From Nitrosospira briensis C-128 (GTDB taxonomy: Bacteria > Pseudomonadota > Gammaproteobacteria > Burkholderiales > Nitrosomonadaceae), in the NCBI RefSeq assembly GCF_000619905.2, contig NZ_CP012371.1, forward strand, positions 186,001-250,000: a stretch of 64,000 nucleotides of DNA. The letters run 5' to 3'. The notes beneath the pieces were generated by a model. The model was not told where the DNA came from, did not search any database, and saw only the letters and a list, made by a program, of their open reading frames with translations. Position numbers and translations under genes: made by a program. Every line of letters begins with the position of its first letter. Position 1 is the stretch's first letter. Below are positions 9,086-18,725 of this stretch, in pieces.

Positions 9086-9775
9086 ATGCAATCAATGTTC
9101 TCGGCGGATTGCCGCCAGTGCCACCGATTGGCCCGATTCCTGGACGAGGTAAAAATTCGTTATCCGGATTATCACGCCCGTCCTGTGCCGGCTTTTGGTG
9201 ATGTAACGCCCAAGCTGCTCATTGTCGGTCTCGCTCCCGGAATGCACGGCGCAAATCGTACCGGCCGCCCCTTTACCGGTGATTTTGCCGGGGTTTTGTT
9301 GTACCGGACCTTATATAAATTCGGCTTCGCCAACCATGAAGGTTCAGCTTCGGTGGAAGATAATTTGCAGCTCACGCATTGCCGCATTACCAACGCCGTC
9401 AAATGCCTTCCCCCCGAAAACAAACCTGAACCAAGCGAGATCAGACAATGTAATGGATACCTGGCGGCCGAGATCGCTGGTTTCGCAAAAGACGGCGGCA
9501 CCGCGCTGCTCGCTCTCGGTGGGGTTGCTCATCGGGCAGTGCTCATGGCACTGGGGCTCAAGCAAAAAGCTTATCCATTCGGCCATGGCGCCATCCATGA
9601 ATTAACTGCCGGGCCGGCATCCGATAGCTTGAAACCCAACAGCCTGACACTATATGACAGCTACCATTGCAGCCGTTACAATACCCAGACTCGGCGTCTG
9701 ACTGCAGAGATGTTCGAACAGGTATTCGCGAAAATTTGCAGCGACCTGGCTTTTCATCAGCAAACTGGAGACTAA
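9086..9775 (+). CDS. Uracil-DNA glycosylase, family 5 (UdgB-like)
   Basis: The 229-residue protein carries motif A, GLAPGMHGANRTGRPFTGD (residues about 49-67), and motif B, SYHCSRYNTQT, both in the family-5 arrangement (Asp/Asn-less motif A with the GANRTGRPFTGD loop, and SYH at motif B). CRQC and other cysteines near the N-terminus and centre fit the 4Fe-4S cluster of this family. It removes uracil and other deaminated bases. It is followed within 7 bases by a tautomerase gene and then uvrC, suggesting a short cotranscript with a repair theme. Motif B usually reads SYHPSRQNT; here Cys replaces Pro. Confidence 0.92.
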   Translation: MQSMFSADCRQCHRLARFLDEVKIRYPDYHARPVPAFGDVTPKLLIVGLAPGMHGANRTGRPFTGDFAGVLLYRTLYKFGFANHEGSASVEDNLQLTHCRITNAVKCLPPENKPEPSEIRQCNGYLAAEIAGFAKDGGTALLALGGVAHRAVLMALGLKQKAYPFGHGAIHELTAGPASDSLKPNSLTLYDSYHCSRYNTQTRRLTAEMFEQVFAKICSDLAFHQQTGD

Positions 9776-9782
9776 CTAACCC

Positions 9783-9971
9783 ATGCCCTACGTCAATATA
9801 CGCATTGCCGGCACCCTCAGCCGCGAGCAGAAGAAACAGATTGCTCAGGAAATAACCGATACGCTCGAGCGAGTCGCGCACAAGCCGAAATCCTATACCT
9901 ATATTGCTTTCGATGAACTGCCTCACGAAAGTTGGGCCATCGGGGGCAAACTGCTGGGTGAGGGGGACTGA
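9783..9971 (+). CDS. 4-oxalocrotonate tautomerase-family protein
   Basis: The 62-residue protein begins [10 protein letters not shown]. After Met removal Pro1 would be the catalytic general base of this superfamily, which interconverts enol and keto acids as small oligomers. The length matches the family. It lies between the family-5 UDG and uvrC with almost no spacing, so it is probably cotranscribed. The natural substrate is unknown. Confidence 0.88.
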   Translation: MPYVNIRIAGTLSREQKKQIAQEITDTLERVAHKPKSYTYIAFDELPHESWAIGGKLLGEGD

Positions 9972-9976
9972 TCGCC

Positions 9977-11797
9977 TTGGCGGTAGAGTCTACTTTCGAC
10001 CCCAAGGCATTTTACTCGAGCCTGCCATCGCAGCCGGGAGTCTATCGCATGATGAATGCGGCAGGCCAGGTGATTTATGTCGGCAAGGCTATCGATCTCC
10101 GAAAACGTGTTTCATCGTATTTTCAGAAAAGCGGCCTGGGGCCCCGCATGCAATTGATGGTTTCCCAAATCACGGGCATAGAAACCACAGTGACCCGTTC
10201 TGAAGCGGAAGCGCTGTTGCTCGAAAACAACTTAATAAAAAATTTAACTCCTCGCTTTAACATCCTGTTTAGAGATGATAAATCGTATCCGTACGTGATA
10301 TTGAGCGGTCATCGTTTTCCCCGGCTTGGGTTTCACCGCGGCGCACTGGATAAGAACCATCATTATTTTGGACCGTTTCCAAATGCGGGAATGGTGAGAG
10401 AGAGCATACAGCTTCTGCAAAAGGTATTCCGGATTCGCACTTGCGAGGATAGCGTATTCAGCAACCGCACCCGGCCTTGTCTTCTCTATCAGATCAAGCG
10501 TTGCAGCGGGCCTTGCGTCGATCTGATCACAGCGCAGGCATATAAAGAGGATGCCAGAGACGCTGAGCTTTTCTTGCAGGGCAAGCAGACCGAGGTTCTG
10601 GAAAGCATCGCCGGAAAAATGCGGGAAGCCGCGGATTTGCAGGAGTATGAGCAGGCTGCCTTGTTTCGCGACCAGATTCAGTCACTGCGAAAAATTCGGG
10701 AAAAACAGTTCGTCGATAGCGGCAAGGCGCTGGATGCCGATGTGGTTGCCTGCGTTGTCGAAACTAACGGCGGGGGAAGGGCCTGCGTCAATCTTGCCAT
10801 GGTAAGGGGAGGGCGCCACTTGGGAGACAAGAGTTTTTTTCCACAAAATGCGGAAGGGTACGACCCGCCCGAAATGGTGGAGGCTTTTCTGACCCAGCAT
10901 TATTTCAATCGGAGCGTGCCGAATCTTATCATCGTCGGTGAGAAAATTCAGCGGGACATCCTTCAAGCGGCGCTCGCCGAGCAATCCGGCCATAAGGTAG
11001 TCATCAACTGTAATCCGATCGGCGAACGGCGTATATGGCTGGATATGGCGGCGGAAAATGCGCGCCTGGCGCTGGAGCAGATGCTGAGCCGGCAGGCCAG
11101 CCAGGAAGAGCGCCTGCAAGCCTTGCAACAGGCCCTGGATATGCCCGGCCTTGGCCGCATCGAATGTTTTGACATCAGCCATACGCTGGGGGAAGCGACC
11201 ATCGCGTCCTGCGTGGTTTATGACAACTTCGCCATGCGCAACAGCGAATATCGCCGCTACAACATTACCGGCATTACGCCAGGGGATGATTACGCCGCAA
11301 TGCGCGATGTCCTTTCCCGGCGCTATCATAAAGTTGCCGAAGGCGAGGGAAGTCTTCCTGATCTGATTCTGATCGATGGTGGCAGAGGCCAGGTCAGCGT
11401 TGCACGAGATGTACTGGTCGAGCTTGGGTTGAATGGCGCGAATCTTTTGGGCGTAGCTAAAGGTGAGGCGCGCAAGCCCGGACTGGAACAATTGATTTTC
11501 CCGGGAGCGGAAAAGCCGCTACAATTGCCAAGGGACCATCCCGGATTACATCTGATTCAGCAGATTCGGGATGAAGCTCATCGTTTTGCAATTTACGGCC
11601 ACCGCGCCAAGCTTGGTAAATTACGCACCAGCTCAAGTTTACAGAAAATTGATGGTATCGGCGCCAAGCGTCGTCAAAGCTTGCTGGCACGGTTTGGCGG
11701 GCTGAAAGGCGTGCAGACCGCAAGTATTGAAGAATTGCAGCAAGCAGATGGCATCAGCCGTGCGCTGGCGGAGAAAATTTACAGGGAATTGCACTGA
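9977..11797 (+). CDS. uvrC: Excinuclease ABC subunit C
   Basis: The 606-residue protein has normal UvrC length. It has an N-terminal GIY-YIG nuclease ([19 protein letters not shown]), the Cys-rich region [15 protein letters not shown], a UVR motif near residues 205-240, the RNase H-like endonuclease domain ([19 protein letters not shown]) and C-terminal helix-hairpin-helix motifs ([11 protein letters not shown]). UvrC makes both incisions in nucleotide-excision repair with UvrAB. The start is TTG at 9977, 5 bases after the tautomerase stop, which points to translational coupling. Confidence 0.97.
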   Translation: MAVESTFDPKAFYSSLPSQPGVYRMMNAAGQVIYVGKAIDLRKRVSSYFQKSGLGPRMQLMVSQITGIETTVTRSEAEALLLENNLIKNLTPRFNILFRDDKSYPYVILSGHRFPRLGFHRGALDKNHHYFGPFPNAGMVRESIQLLQKVFRIRTCEDSVFSNRTRPCLLYQIKRCSGPCVDLITAQAYKEDARDAELFLQGKQTEVLESIAGKMREAADLQEYEQAALFRDQIQSLRKIREKQFVDSGKALDADVVACVVETNGGGRACVNLAMVRGGRHLGDKSFFPQNAEGYDPPEMVEAFLTQHYFNRSVPNLIIVGEKIQRDILQAALAEQSGHKVVINCNPIGERRIWLDMAAENARLALEQMLSRQASQEERLQALQQALDMPGLGRIECFDISHTLGEATIASCVVYDNFAMRNSEYRRYNITGITPGDDYAAMRDVLSRRYHKVAEGEGSLPDLILIDGGRGQVSVARDVLVELGLNGANLLGVAKGEARKPGLEQLIFPGAEKPLQLPRDHPGLHLIQQIRDEAHRFAIYGHRAKLGKLRTSSSLQKIDGIGAKRRQSLLARFGGLKGVQTASIEELQQADGISRALAEKIYRELH

Positions 11798-12029
11798 TTA
11801 CAAAGGGCTTGTTTCAGTTCCAGTCATATAAACGTCCCGAGTTTGGGACAGCTTATTGCCGCTGAGGCGTAATCCAAAAATGTTGACCCCCCATAGACTG
11901 ATATGAGAGGGAATATTTATTTGAGCAAAGAGTAGTGTCGCGACGAGGCAGGGTAACAATACAATTTGAATCGAAGGTTTGCAACCCGGGTTCATCAGAA
12001 CAGCACCTTAATGGCATATACTGATCCTT

Positions 12030-12602
12030 ATGCCTCTTAACCTGCCCAACGTACTTACGTGGATGCGTATCCTGGCGATTCCGCTGTTCGTAGGCATATT
12101 CTACTTTCCCTCGACGTGGTTGTCCCCGTCAGAGCAGAACCTCATCTCCACCATTATTTTTACCGTGGCCGCCATCACCGATTGGCTGGATGGTTACCTT
12201 GCGAGAGTGCTCCGCCAGACTTCGGCTTTCGGTGCATTTCTTGACCCGGTAGCGGATAAGTTGATGGTGGCGGCGGCGTTGATCGTTCTGGTCTACCTGA
12301 GCAGGCTTGATGCACTTATCGCCTTCATCATTATCGGTCGTGAAATTACCATTTCAGCGCTGCGCGAGTGGATGGCGCAAATTGGTAAAGGAAAAAATCT
12401 GGCGGTTTCCTTTTTAGGGAAACTGAAAACCACCTCACAAATGGCAGCCATCCCACTGCTGTTGTATCACGAAAAAATAGGTGAAAACTTCAACCCGCAG
12501 GAAGTGGGCACATGGCTGATCTATCTGGCGGCAGTACTGACATTATGGTCCATGGCCTACTACCTTAAAGTCGCGATACCCCAGGCGTTGAAGCATGGCT
12601 GA
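12030..12602 (+). CDS. pgsA: CDP-diacylglycerol--glycerol-3-phosphate 3-phosphatidyltransferase
   Basis: The 190-residue integral membrane enzyme makes phosphatidylglycerophosphate, the committed step to phosphatidylglycerol and cardiolipin. The CDP-alcohol phosphotransferase motif is intact: DWLDGYLAR...GAFLDPVADK. It has about five membrane segments, and starts LNLPNVLTWMRI as is standard. It follows uvrC with a 232-base gap, an order common in proteobacteria. A tRNA-Gly gene with its own promoter lies directly downstream. Confidence 0.96.
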   Translation: MPLNLPNVLTWMRILAIPLFVGIFYFPSTWLSPSEQNLISTIIFTVAAITDWLDGYLARVLRQTSAFGAFLDPVADKLMVAAALIVLVYLSRLDALIAFIIIGREITISALREWMAQIGKGKNLAVSFLGKLKTTSQMAAIPLLLYHEKIGENFNPQEVGTWLIYLAAVLTLWSMAYYLKVAIPQALKHG

Positions 12603-12635
12603 AACGTCTCAACCCTGCTCTTGTATCGCCTTTTC

Positions 12636-12663
12636 TTGACAAAGACAGCAGCATCCTTATAAT
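12636..12663 (+). promoter_or_regulatory. Sigma-70 promoter of the tRNA-Gly gene
   Basis: TTGACA at 12636-12641 and TATAAT at 12658-12663 are both perfect consensus hexamers, separated by 16 bases. The tRNA 5' end at 12680 is 17 bases after the -10 box, so this is a convincing strong promoter. Confidence 0.85.
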
Positions 12664-12679
12664 GCCAGATTGTTTTTTT

Positions 12680-12754
12680 GCGGGAATAGCTCAGTGGTAG
12701 AGCACAACCTTGCCAAGGTTGGGGTCGCGAGTTCGAGCCTCGTTTCCCGCTCCA
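12680..12754 (+). tRNA. tRNA-Gly (GCC)
   Basis: Full cloverleaf: acceptor GCGGGAA/TTCCCGC, D-arm GCTCAGTGGTAGAGC, anticodon loop TTGCCAA (anticodon GCC), T-loop TTCGAGC, encoded CCA at 12752-12754. Confidence 0.97.
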
Positions 12755-12891
12755 GTCAGTGGGAAAATGGATTCATCTGCATGAGGCATCGTTTGCATAT
12801 TCCGCGCCCTTGCTGAAATCCGTTTTCCCTTTTTAGTTTTCCCTATCGCACTGCAACGGTGCAACGTAACCAATTCACGTTACGCAGCAAT

Positions 12892-12965
12892 GGCGGGGTG
12901 GCAGAGTGGTCATGCAGCGGCCTGCAAAGCCGTGGACGCCGGTTCGATTCCGACCCCCGCCTCCA
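12892..12965 (+). tRNA. tRNA-Cys (GCA)
   Basis: Acceptor GGCGGGG pairs with CCCCGCC. The anticodon loop CTGCAAA gives GCA, the T-loop is TTCGATT, and CCA is encoded at 12963-12965. The accessory patch of decayed genes begins shortly after it, but I found no second copy of its 3' end that would mark an att site. Confidence 0.96.
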
Positions 12966-13035
12966 ATTAAATCATGAATTTAGGTGATGACGGAGAAAAA
13001 AGTTTTTCGCTATTTTTAGAACTTTTTCGCCAAAA

Positions 13036-13275
13036 ATGCAAAATACGATTTCAGTCGAGGCGAAGTCCTCAATCGATTGGGAGTGCCCCTTAACCGGGCA
13101 GCGTTTCAGCGCATCGCAGATAGCGGCGTGGAACGAGAAGCGCGAGTTGGTGAGGCTTCAATGCGTCGCGGAATACTCATCCAATCCCTTATATCAAGCA
13201 GCGGCGGCTCACGATCCGAAATATTGGAACAAGTTCTCAACCGGTCAAGTGCACTTGTACGGCGAGGCCACTTAG
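13036..13275 (+). CDS. Hypothetical protein (79 aa)
   Basis: The frame encodes 79 residues with ordinary composition (WECPLTGQRFSASQIAAW, DPKYWNKFSTGQVHLYG). It contains no recognised domain and no signal peptide. The ATG lacks a clear Shine-Dalgarno. A hairpin followed by a U-rich stretch at 13319-13350 would end its transcript. It lies between tRNA-Cys and the Fic pseudogene, in what looks like acquired DNA. Confidence 0.45.
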   Translation: MQNTISVEAKSSIDWECPLTGQRFSASQIAAWNEKRELVRLQCVAEYSSNPLYQAAAAHDPKYWNKFSTGQVHLYGEAT

Positions 13276-13318
13276 AAGGCATATTCTCCCGACACAAAGA
13301 AAAATCAGCATCCAAACA

Positions 13319-13350
13319 GGCCACCAAAACAAGGTGGCCTTGTGTCTTAT
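13319..13350 (+). terminator. Intrinsic-terminator-like hairpin
   Basis: GGCCACC at 13319-13325 pairs with GGTGGCC at 13333-13339, followed by a TTGTGTCTTATTTCT tract. It is placed just after the 79-aa ORF. Confidence 0.55.
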
Positions 13351-13394
13351 TTCTAAGATGAGGAGTATTTTAATATTGAGTTCGAGTTGTGCTA

Positions 13395-14522
13395 ATGAAG
13401 TTTGAAACCTTTAAAGCTGGGCAATGGCGCCAACGCTATCAATATAAAAGCTTTGAACCAGCACTCGTTAACCATGACTGGACATGGCAGGACCCAACTA
13501 TTCATCTTTTATTGGAATCCGCCAATCGGGCTTTAGGAGAGCTCAACGCCTTTTCCCTCATCGTACCTGATGTGGACTTGTTCATTCAGATAACGTAGTT
13601 AAAGAAGCGCAGACGTCGAGCCGTATTGAGGGCACTCAGACAGGTATCGGCGAAGCCCTTCTATCAGAGGAACATATTCTCCCTGAAAAACGCAATGATT
13701 GGCACGAGGTTCATAACTACGTAAATGCAATTAATAAAGCTATTGCCGAGCTGGAGCAGCTGCCTTTGTCCAACCGTTTACTCAAGCAGACTCATGCGGT
13801 CTTGATGCAGGGCGTGCGCTGCGAGAACGAGCAGCCAGGTGAGTTCCGTAGTAGCCAAAACTGGATTGGGGGCTCAAGCTTAACTGATGCCGCCTTTGTC
13901 CCGCCTCATCATGAAGGTGTCCCGCACCTGATGGGCGATCTAGAATAGTTCTGGCACAATCAGCAAATTACAGTCCCGCATTTGATTCGTATCGCTATTA
14001 GCCATTATCAGTTTGAAACAATTCATCCCTTTTTAGACGGAAATGGCCGCATTGGGCGTCTGCTCGTTCCATTGTATCTAGTGGGGCACGGGTTATTAGC
14101 CAAACCCTCACTATATTTGTCGGATTTTTTTTGAACGTAACCGTGCTAGCTACTATGACGCGTTAATGGAGGTGCGTGTTGGTAACAATATAATTCATTG
14201 GGTCCGATTTTTTTTACAAGGCGTGACGGAAACTGCGTCCAGGGGGCGAGATGTGTTCCGGGAGGTACTAACTTTGCGTACAGAGGCCGAGCGGCGCGTT
14301 TTATCGTTAGATAGACGGATCCCAAATGCGCGCGCTGCCTTAGGTTTGCTTTACCGTCGCCCCATAATCACCGCAAAGGATTTGGAACGCGAGTTATCTA
14401 TATCTAAACCCACGGCCCATGCACTTGTCTTAGATCTAGAGCGTCTAAACATTTTGAAGGAAACTACTGGGCAGATGCGAGATCGTCTCTACGTTTTTGA
14501 TCGTTACCTTAAGCTTTTTTAA
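13395..14522 (+). pseudogene. Fic-family protein, broken by two frameshifts and a stop
   Basis: Joined across frames, the region reads a nearly full Fic protein: N-terminal FKAGQWRQRYQYKSFEPALV, the inhibitory-helix motif TSSRIEGTQTG, the catalytic Fic loop [12 protein letters not shown] (about 14026-14061) and a C-terminal winged-helix. The lesions are a frameshift near 13590 (after VDLFI), an in-frame TAG at 13946-13948 (GDLE stop FWHNQ) and a frameshift at an 8-T run near 14127-14134. Fic enzymes transfer AMP or other nucleotide groups to proteins. The active-site motif itself is intact. Sequencing error in the T run is possible, but three separate lesions argue for a true pseudogene. Confidence 0.85.
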
Positions 14523-14586
14523 GTTAAGTAGAAACGCCTATCGTTAACTAACGTCGGCTAAATAAGCATTTATATGCAAGCTAGCA

Positions 14587-14609
14587 AACCCGCTTCGGCG
14601 GGTTTTTTA
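14587..14609 (+). terminator. Intrinsic terminator after the Fic pseudogene
   Basis: AACCCGC-TTCG-GCGGGTT stem with a TTCG tetraloop and a run of six T. Confidence 0.85.
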
Positions 14610-14633
14610 TCGCCCCAACAAGAACCACAACCA

Positions 14634-14655
14634 ACCGCCTCCGGGCGGTTTTTTC
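14634..14655 (+). terminator. Second intrinsic terminator
   Basis: ACCGCC-TCC-GGGCGGT stem followed by six T, 25 bases after the previous terminator. Confidence 0.75.
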
Positions 14656-14807
14656 ATTTCTAAAGGAAGCAAATGGCACAGCCAACTCAGCGTAGCTTAG
14701 GCGATATTCTTGCAGGGGATTCTGGTCAAATAATAGCTTGATCTGCTAAGAATATTGTAGCTACCTGCTGAGTGAGTCTTCATGTTAATTTTGACATGGA
14801 GGCGAAC

Positions 14808-14922
14808 ATGAAGAAGCGATTTAGTGAAGAGCAGATTATTGGTATTTTGCGTGAAGGCGAAGCAGATGGAGCGGTCATCCGCGACATTGCCGCAAGCACA
14901 ATATTACGGAACAGACGGCGGG
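14808..14922 (+). pseudogene. IS3-family transposase orfA remnant
   Basis: From ATG 14808 the frame reads MKKRFSEEQIIGILREGE, the standard start of IS3-family OrfA. After IRDI the match continues one base over as CRKHNITEQT, so a single T has been lost near 14887. Homology stops at about 14922, before the end of the helix-turn-helix region. No orfB or inverted repeats were recognised; this is a decayed fragment. Confidence 0.7.
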
Positions 14923-15327
14923 AGGCAACTGGAAACCCCATTCCCATGTCACTTCCAGGCTACCGATTGCTATGCGCGATGACTACGCCTCCAAGTTTTG
15001 CGACGGTCGTTCCACCGAAGACCGAGTATCAGCCGACGACCGCGGGACGCCATCTTCATGAACCCGTCGTGGCTCTGTATTGGTGGGCCATCGCCAATTC
15101 CGACTTTCTCGACGCCGTCCACGAGCGGCGGAAGTCCTGCGTGGGTGTGATTAAGTTTCGAGCTCATGCGGATGTTCAAAAAAGGGCAATTGGACATATG
15201 GAAATAGGGCCAATGTCTCACAGGAGAAATTCACCTGATTGAAAGGCAATTCGGTATCTGTAGCGCATAGTCAGTCCGATCAAGGGAAGAGTGCTGGTTT
15301 GTCAAGCCCCCTATTACACAAGTCGGG
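14923..15327. other. Intergenic/decayed, no gene assigned
   Basis: The sequence is GC-rich and coding-like in composition, but no frame gives a recognisable protein. It joins the IS3 remnant to the 3' end of the MCE transporter operon and probably contains scrambled remnants. Confidence 0.35.
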
Positions 15328-15894
15328 TCAAAGCTGCTGTGCAGCCCTCTCTGCATCGGACAAAGTCTCCAGCCAGGCTTGAATATCAGTTTTAGCCTGT
15401 TCGGTCAATGTGATGAAGCCCGCGATTGCCCCGGTCGCATCCGGTGAAGCAGTGTTTTGTGACAGATTAAACGAGCGGTTGGCGATCAGCCGATAGTCTC
15501 TCACTGCGAAGACGCTAACCATCAGGCTCATGACCACGCGCGCCTGATCCGATGTTTCAAATTGTTGTTCTAACTGCGTCAGATTTATCTGTACCGTGAA
15601 CGGCCGTTTACCGTTTATAGCCAAGCGACGTTCCAATAAAACCGGGAACGGCGCTTCCCAGCGATCCAAATTGTAATAGCGGATGGCGGTTGCGTCTTCG
15701 TAAAGCAAGCGGTAGCGTATCCGCTCATCCCACAGCCAGACTGGCGCATCGAGCGTAACCGCGGCATCTTGCACGGTAGATGTTGCAATCGGACCCAGAT
15801 CGTGACTTACCGGCAAGCCGTGGTTGGCACCGATGCTGCAACCGGAAACCGTTGCCATCAATGTTATCGCTATCAAGCCAAGTGATCGTTTCAT
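15328..15894 (-). CDS. ABC-type transport auxiliary lipoprotein (PqiC-like)
   Basis: The 188-residue protein has a lipoprotein signal with lipobox VSGC (Cys19), then a domain with the ABC-transport-auxiliary pattern: LDAPVWLWDERIRYRLLYED and later FTVQINLTQLEQQFE. In PqiC/LptE-like families this outer-membrane lipoprotein partners with an MCE protein to bridge the envelope. It is the last gene of the operon and overlaps the MCE gene by 4 bases, implying coupled translation. Confidence 0.85.
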   Translation of the reverse strand: MKRSLGLIAITLMATVSGCSIGANHGLPVSHDLGPIATSTVQDAAVTLDAPVWLWDERIRYRLLYEDATAIRYYNLDRWEAPFPVLLERRLAINGKRPFTVQINLTQLEQQFETSDQARVVMSLMVSVFAVRDYRLIANRSFNLSQNTASPDATGAIAGFITLTEQAKTDIQAWLETLSDAERAAQQL

Positions 15895-16817
15895 TGCGAT
15901 GCCTTGAAACCCGGCTCGCCGGGTGCTGGCGACAAGGGTTCGGCCCCCAGCAAAAACGCTTGCGGATCGGTTTCAAGCATGGTCGCCACGCGATCGAAAC
16001 GATGTATGGTGGCCTGCATCTGCAGCATGAGGATATTGGCTCTCGGCATGGTTGTTTGCAGCAGTTGCTGACCTACGGAAGCGCCAGTTTGCATCAGGTC
16101 GCCCGATTGTTTGGAAAGCGCTGTCAGTTCTTGTCGCATTTGTCGGCTCAATTGCTTGAATTCATCGGTCAGTCCATTTACCTCGGACAGCGCCCGCCGC
16201 GCGTCCGCCGTTAACGCCGGCACTTGGGCCAAGGCTTTGTCGGCGCTGGTCTGCAATGTGCTGAACCGGCCCGTGGCGGCTTCGATATTGATCAGGATCT
16301 GTTTCATTTGCTGGACATTGTTTTTGTCGAGGAGCTGATTCAGCCTGAGTACGAGTTCATGGGTTTCTTTGACCGTATCTTCACCAGCAACCGACAATCG
16401 ATCGATAAAGGAGGGCTTGATCGGAATGCGGGTGTCCGGAGAACCGCCGCTCGGCAGCGGTTCAGGATTGTCGCCGCTATCTTTGAGGGCTATTTGCGTC
16501 AATCCGGTCACGCCCTGAAGCTCCAATGTCGCATAAACGCCGCGGTTTAATCGCACCATGTCATCCACTTCCATTGGTACGACGATCACGCTGGGGTCAT
16601 TTGTGTCGAAACGTACGGCGCTCACCTTGCCGACGTCGATGCCACGATAATAAACGATGGAACCGGCCTTGAGCCCGGTCACCGAGTCGCGGGTCATGGC
16701 CACATAGGTTTGCGTTTGACGCTCGACATCGCCGAGCCAGAAGATAATGATGACGATGCTGGCGATCAGCGCTGCCATGAACAATCCGGTCGCTAAAGCA
16801 TAGCTGTCTTTACCCAT
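15891..16817 (-). CDS. MCE (MlaD-type) family protein
   Basis: The ATG at 16817 has GGAGG just upstream and overlaps the end of the ATPase gene by 8 bases; the longer frame to 16880 is less likely. The 308-residue product has an N-terminal membrane anchor (ATGLFMAALIASIVIIIFWL) and one MCE domain (GLKAGSIVYYRGIDVGKV, residues about 45-125), followed by a long helical tail (QLSRQMRQELTALSKQ). MCE proteins form hexameric rings that bind and pass lipids between inner and outer membranes. Context with permease, ATPase and lipoprotein supports lipid transport. Confidence 0.92.
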   Translation of the reverse strand: MGKDSYALATGLFMAALIASIVIIIFWLGDVERQTQTYVAMTRDSVTGLKAGSIVYYRGIDVGKVSAVRFDTNDPSVIVVPMEVDDMVRLNRGVYATLELQGVTGLTQIALKDSGDNPEPLPSGGSPDTRIPIKPSFIDRLSVAGEDTVKETHELVLRLNQLLDKNNVQQMKQILINIEAATGRFSTLQTSADKALAQVPALTADARRALSEVNGLTDEFKQLSRQMRQELTALSKQSGDLMQTGASVGQQLLQTTMPRANILMLQMQATIHRFDRVATMLETDPQAFLLGAEPLSPAPGEPGFKASQ

Positions 16818-17592
16818 GACCTGCCTCCAATGAACTGAATATCCGTTGTGCGCGATTGTTATGAAAGAATTCCCGGACAAAAGGATGATCGCAGGCGAGT
16901 ACCTTATTCAGCGTGTCGAACGCGACCAGCCGATGTTCTGCCAATACCCCTATTTTGAGGCATAAATCCCGCAAAATATCCAAGTCGTGCGTGATCATGA
17001 CCACTGTGAAATCAAGCTCTTGATGCAGTTGCCGCAACAAGGTGACGAAAGCCTCGCTGGCCAGGGGATCGAGTCCTGAAGTCGGCTCGTCCAACAATAA
17101 TAATTCCGGCTCCAGAATCAGCGCCCGGGCCAAGGCTGCACGTTTGACCATGCCACCGGACAATTCGGACGGTTTGAGCATGGCGTCACGGGCATTCAGT
17201 CCTACCATCGCCAGCTTCATGTACACCATTTGCGAGACCAGTTCCTCGTCGTCGATATCCAGTTCCCGCAGCGGAAATGCGATATTGTCAAAAACGTTCA
17301 AAGCGCTGAACAATGCCCCGTTCTGAAATAATACGCCGGTATGATTGCGCCGCTGACTGCATTCGATAGCGCAAGCTTCCTGAACCGACTCACCCAATAC
17401 TTTGAGGCTGCCCCGGCTGGGTGTTTCCAGACCAATTATTTCACGCAGCAAGGTGGTTTTACCGCTACCGGATGCACCCACCAGTCCGAGTATTTCGCCG
17501 TTTTCAAGACGAAAACTGATATCCCGATGAATCAATTGTTCGCCGAAATAAGTCCAAATGTGCTCAAGCTCCACGGCGCAAGATTTTTTCAC
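16810..17592 (-). CDS. ABC transporter ATP-binding protein (MlaF-type)
   Basis: The 260-residue ATPase has Walker A GASGSGKTT, signature LSGGM, Walker B LLLLDEPTSGLD and the switch His in VVMITHDLD. It closely fits the MlaF-type ATPases that energise MCE lipid transporters. It overlaps the upstream permease gene by 4 bases and the downstream MCE gene by 8. An unusual feature is LSGGMVKRAALARAL, where Met replaces the usual Gln of LSGGQ; this is common in MlaF homologues. Confidence 0.95.
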   Translation of the reverse strand: MKKSCAVELEHIWTYFGEQLIHRDISFRLENGEILGLVGASGSGKTTLLREIIGLETPSRGSLKVLGESVQEACAIECSQRRNHTGVLFQNGALFSALNVFDNIAFPLRELDIDDEELVSQMVYMKLAMVGLNARDAMLKPSELSGGMVKRAALARALILEPELLLLDEPTSGLDPLASEAFVTLLRQLHQELDFTVVMITHDLDILRDLCLKIGVLAEHRLVAFDTLNKVLACDHPFVREFFHNNRAQRIFSSLEAGHG

Positions 17593-18725
17593 GGAAACCC
17601 TACATTTTTGAATAGAATGGAAAATATGGCATCCATCACAATCACCACAGTGATTGTCGCTACTACGGAATGCGTGGTTTCATCTCCCAAACTCTCTGTG
17701 TTGGGCTTGATCAGAAAGCCGTAATAACAGGCGATCATGGCGATCATCATGCCAAACGTAACCCCCTTGGTTAGACCGATATAAAAATTAACGATGGGCA
17801 CCGCCTTGGGCAGGTGATCGAGAAATTGCCGGTAACCGATATCCAGCGTCAATTGCGCCGAGACCATGCCGCCGATCAAGGCCATCGCATCGGTCCAGAC
17901 GATCAGCAACGGCATGGCTATGGACAGCGCGATCACTTTCGGCACAACCAGCCGCAAGGAATGAGAAATACCCAACGCCGCCAAAGCGTCGAGCTCCTGA
18001 GTAACGCGCATGATGCCGATTTCGGCGGTCATGGCCGAACCGGAGCGGCCAGCGACCAGAATAGCCGTAAGCATCGGCCCCAGTTCCCGTATGATGCTGA
18101 GCCCGAGCAGGTCGATAATGTAAATTTCCGCGCCAAACCGTTGCAGTTGCAATGAAGACAGATAACTCATCGAAATGCCGACCAGGAAGCCGACCCACGC
18201 CGTAACACCCAGGGCGCTGACACCGGCCTTATAAATCGTTAACGAGATTTCCTTATAAGGTATGGCGTGGGGATGCCGAAACAAATAAACAAAATCAGCA
18301 GTCAACCTGCCGAACAAGGTCAGCCAGGCGCGCATGTGTTGATAAAATCCCTGAAGCGGCACCCGCCCATAGCGCAGCACCGTGGCAAAATCGGGTAGCA
18401 TGGGATGGAGCGTCGGAACTCTACGATCGTGGCAGTATTTGAATAAGCGCCGCTGCTCCGGGCGCATGATCAGATCCGCCGGCAGTTTTTCGCCCCAGGC
18501 CTGCCAGAGCAGAAAAGCCGCGGCACTGTCCAGCCGTTCGATTCGGCTGATATCCCATTGTTTATCCATGTCAGCGGCGAGCTTTTTAATGGCCTGGCGA
18601 AGTGCCAGGTCTTTCGCTAGTGTGCGCAGAGTCCATGGCCCAACCAGCACAATCAGCTTGCCGCCGGATTCCTTCGGGAGTGTCACGATAGGCTTTTCTG
18701 TGTCGATAATCGCCTTATCAATCAT
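17589..18725 (-). CDS. MlaE-type permease with N-terminal STAS-like domain
   Basis: The 378-residue protein has an N-terminal STAS-like domain of about 110 residues (LIVLVGPWTLRTLAKDLAL, IERLDSAAAFLLWQAW), then an MlaE permease with five or six membrane segments and the signature SGSAMTAEIGIMRVTQELDA (residues about 225-245). Such fused permeases form the inner-membrane core of MCE lipid transporters. It is the first gene of the four-gene operon (permease, ATPase, MCE protein, lipoprotein). Confidence 0.93.
   Translation of the reverse strand: MIDKAIIDTEKPIVTLPKESGGKLIVLVGPWTLRTLAKDLALRQAIKKLAADMDKQWDISRIERLDSAAAFLLWQAWGEKLPADLIMRPEQRRLFKYCHDRRVPTLHPMLPDFATVLRYGRVPLQGFYQHMRAWLTLFGRLTADFVYLFRHPHAIPYKEISLTIYKAGVSALGVTAWVGFLVGISMSYLSSLQLQRFGAEIYIIDLLGLSIIRELGPMLTAILVAGRSGSAMTAEIGIMRVTQELDALAALGISHSLRLVVPKVIALSIAMPLLIVWTDAMALIGGMVSAQLTLDIGYRQFLDHLPKAVPIVNFYIGLTKGVTFGMMIAMIACYYGFLIKPNTESLGDETTHSVVATITVVIVMDAIFSILFKNVGFP

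Noticed and set aside
10682-11491. 269-aa minus-strand ORF
   Set aside because: Antisense to uvrC, no start signal.
12691-12873. 60-aa minus-strand ORF over tRNA-Gly
   Set aside because: Translation of a tRNA gene and its flank; a common false call.
12892-15327. tRNA-Cys as attachment site for the decayed patch 13-15.3 kb
   Set aside because: No second copy of the tRNA 3' end and no integrase were found.
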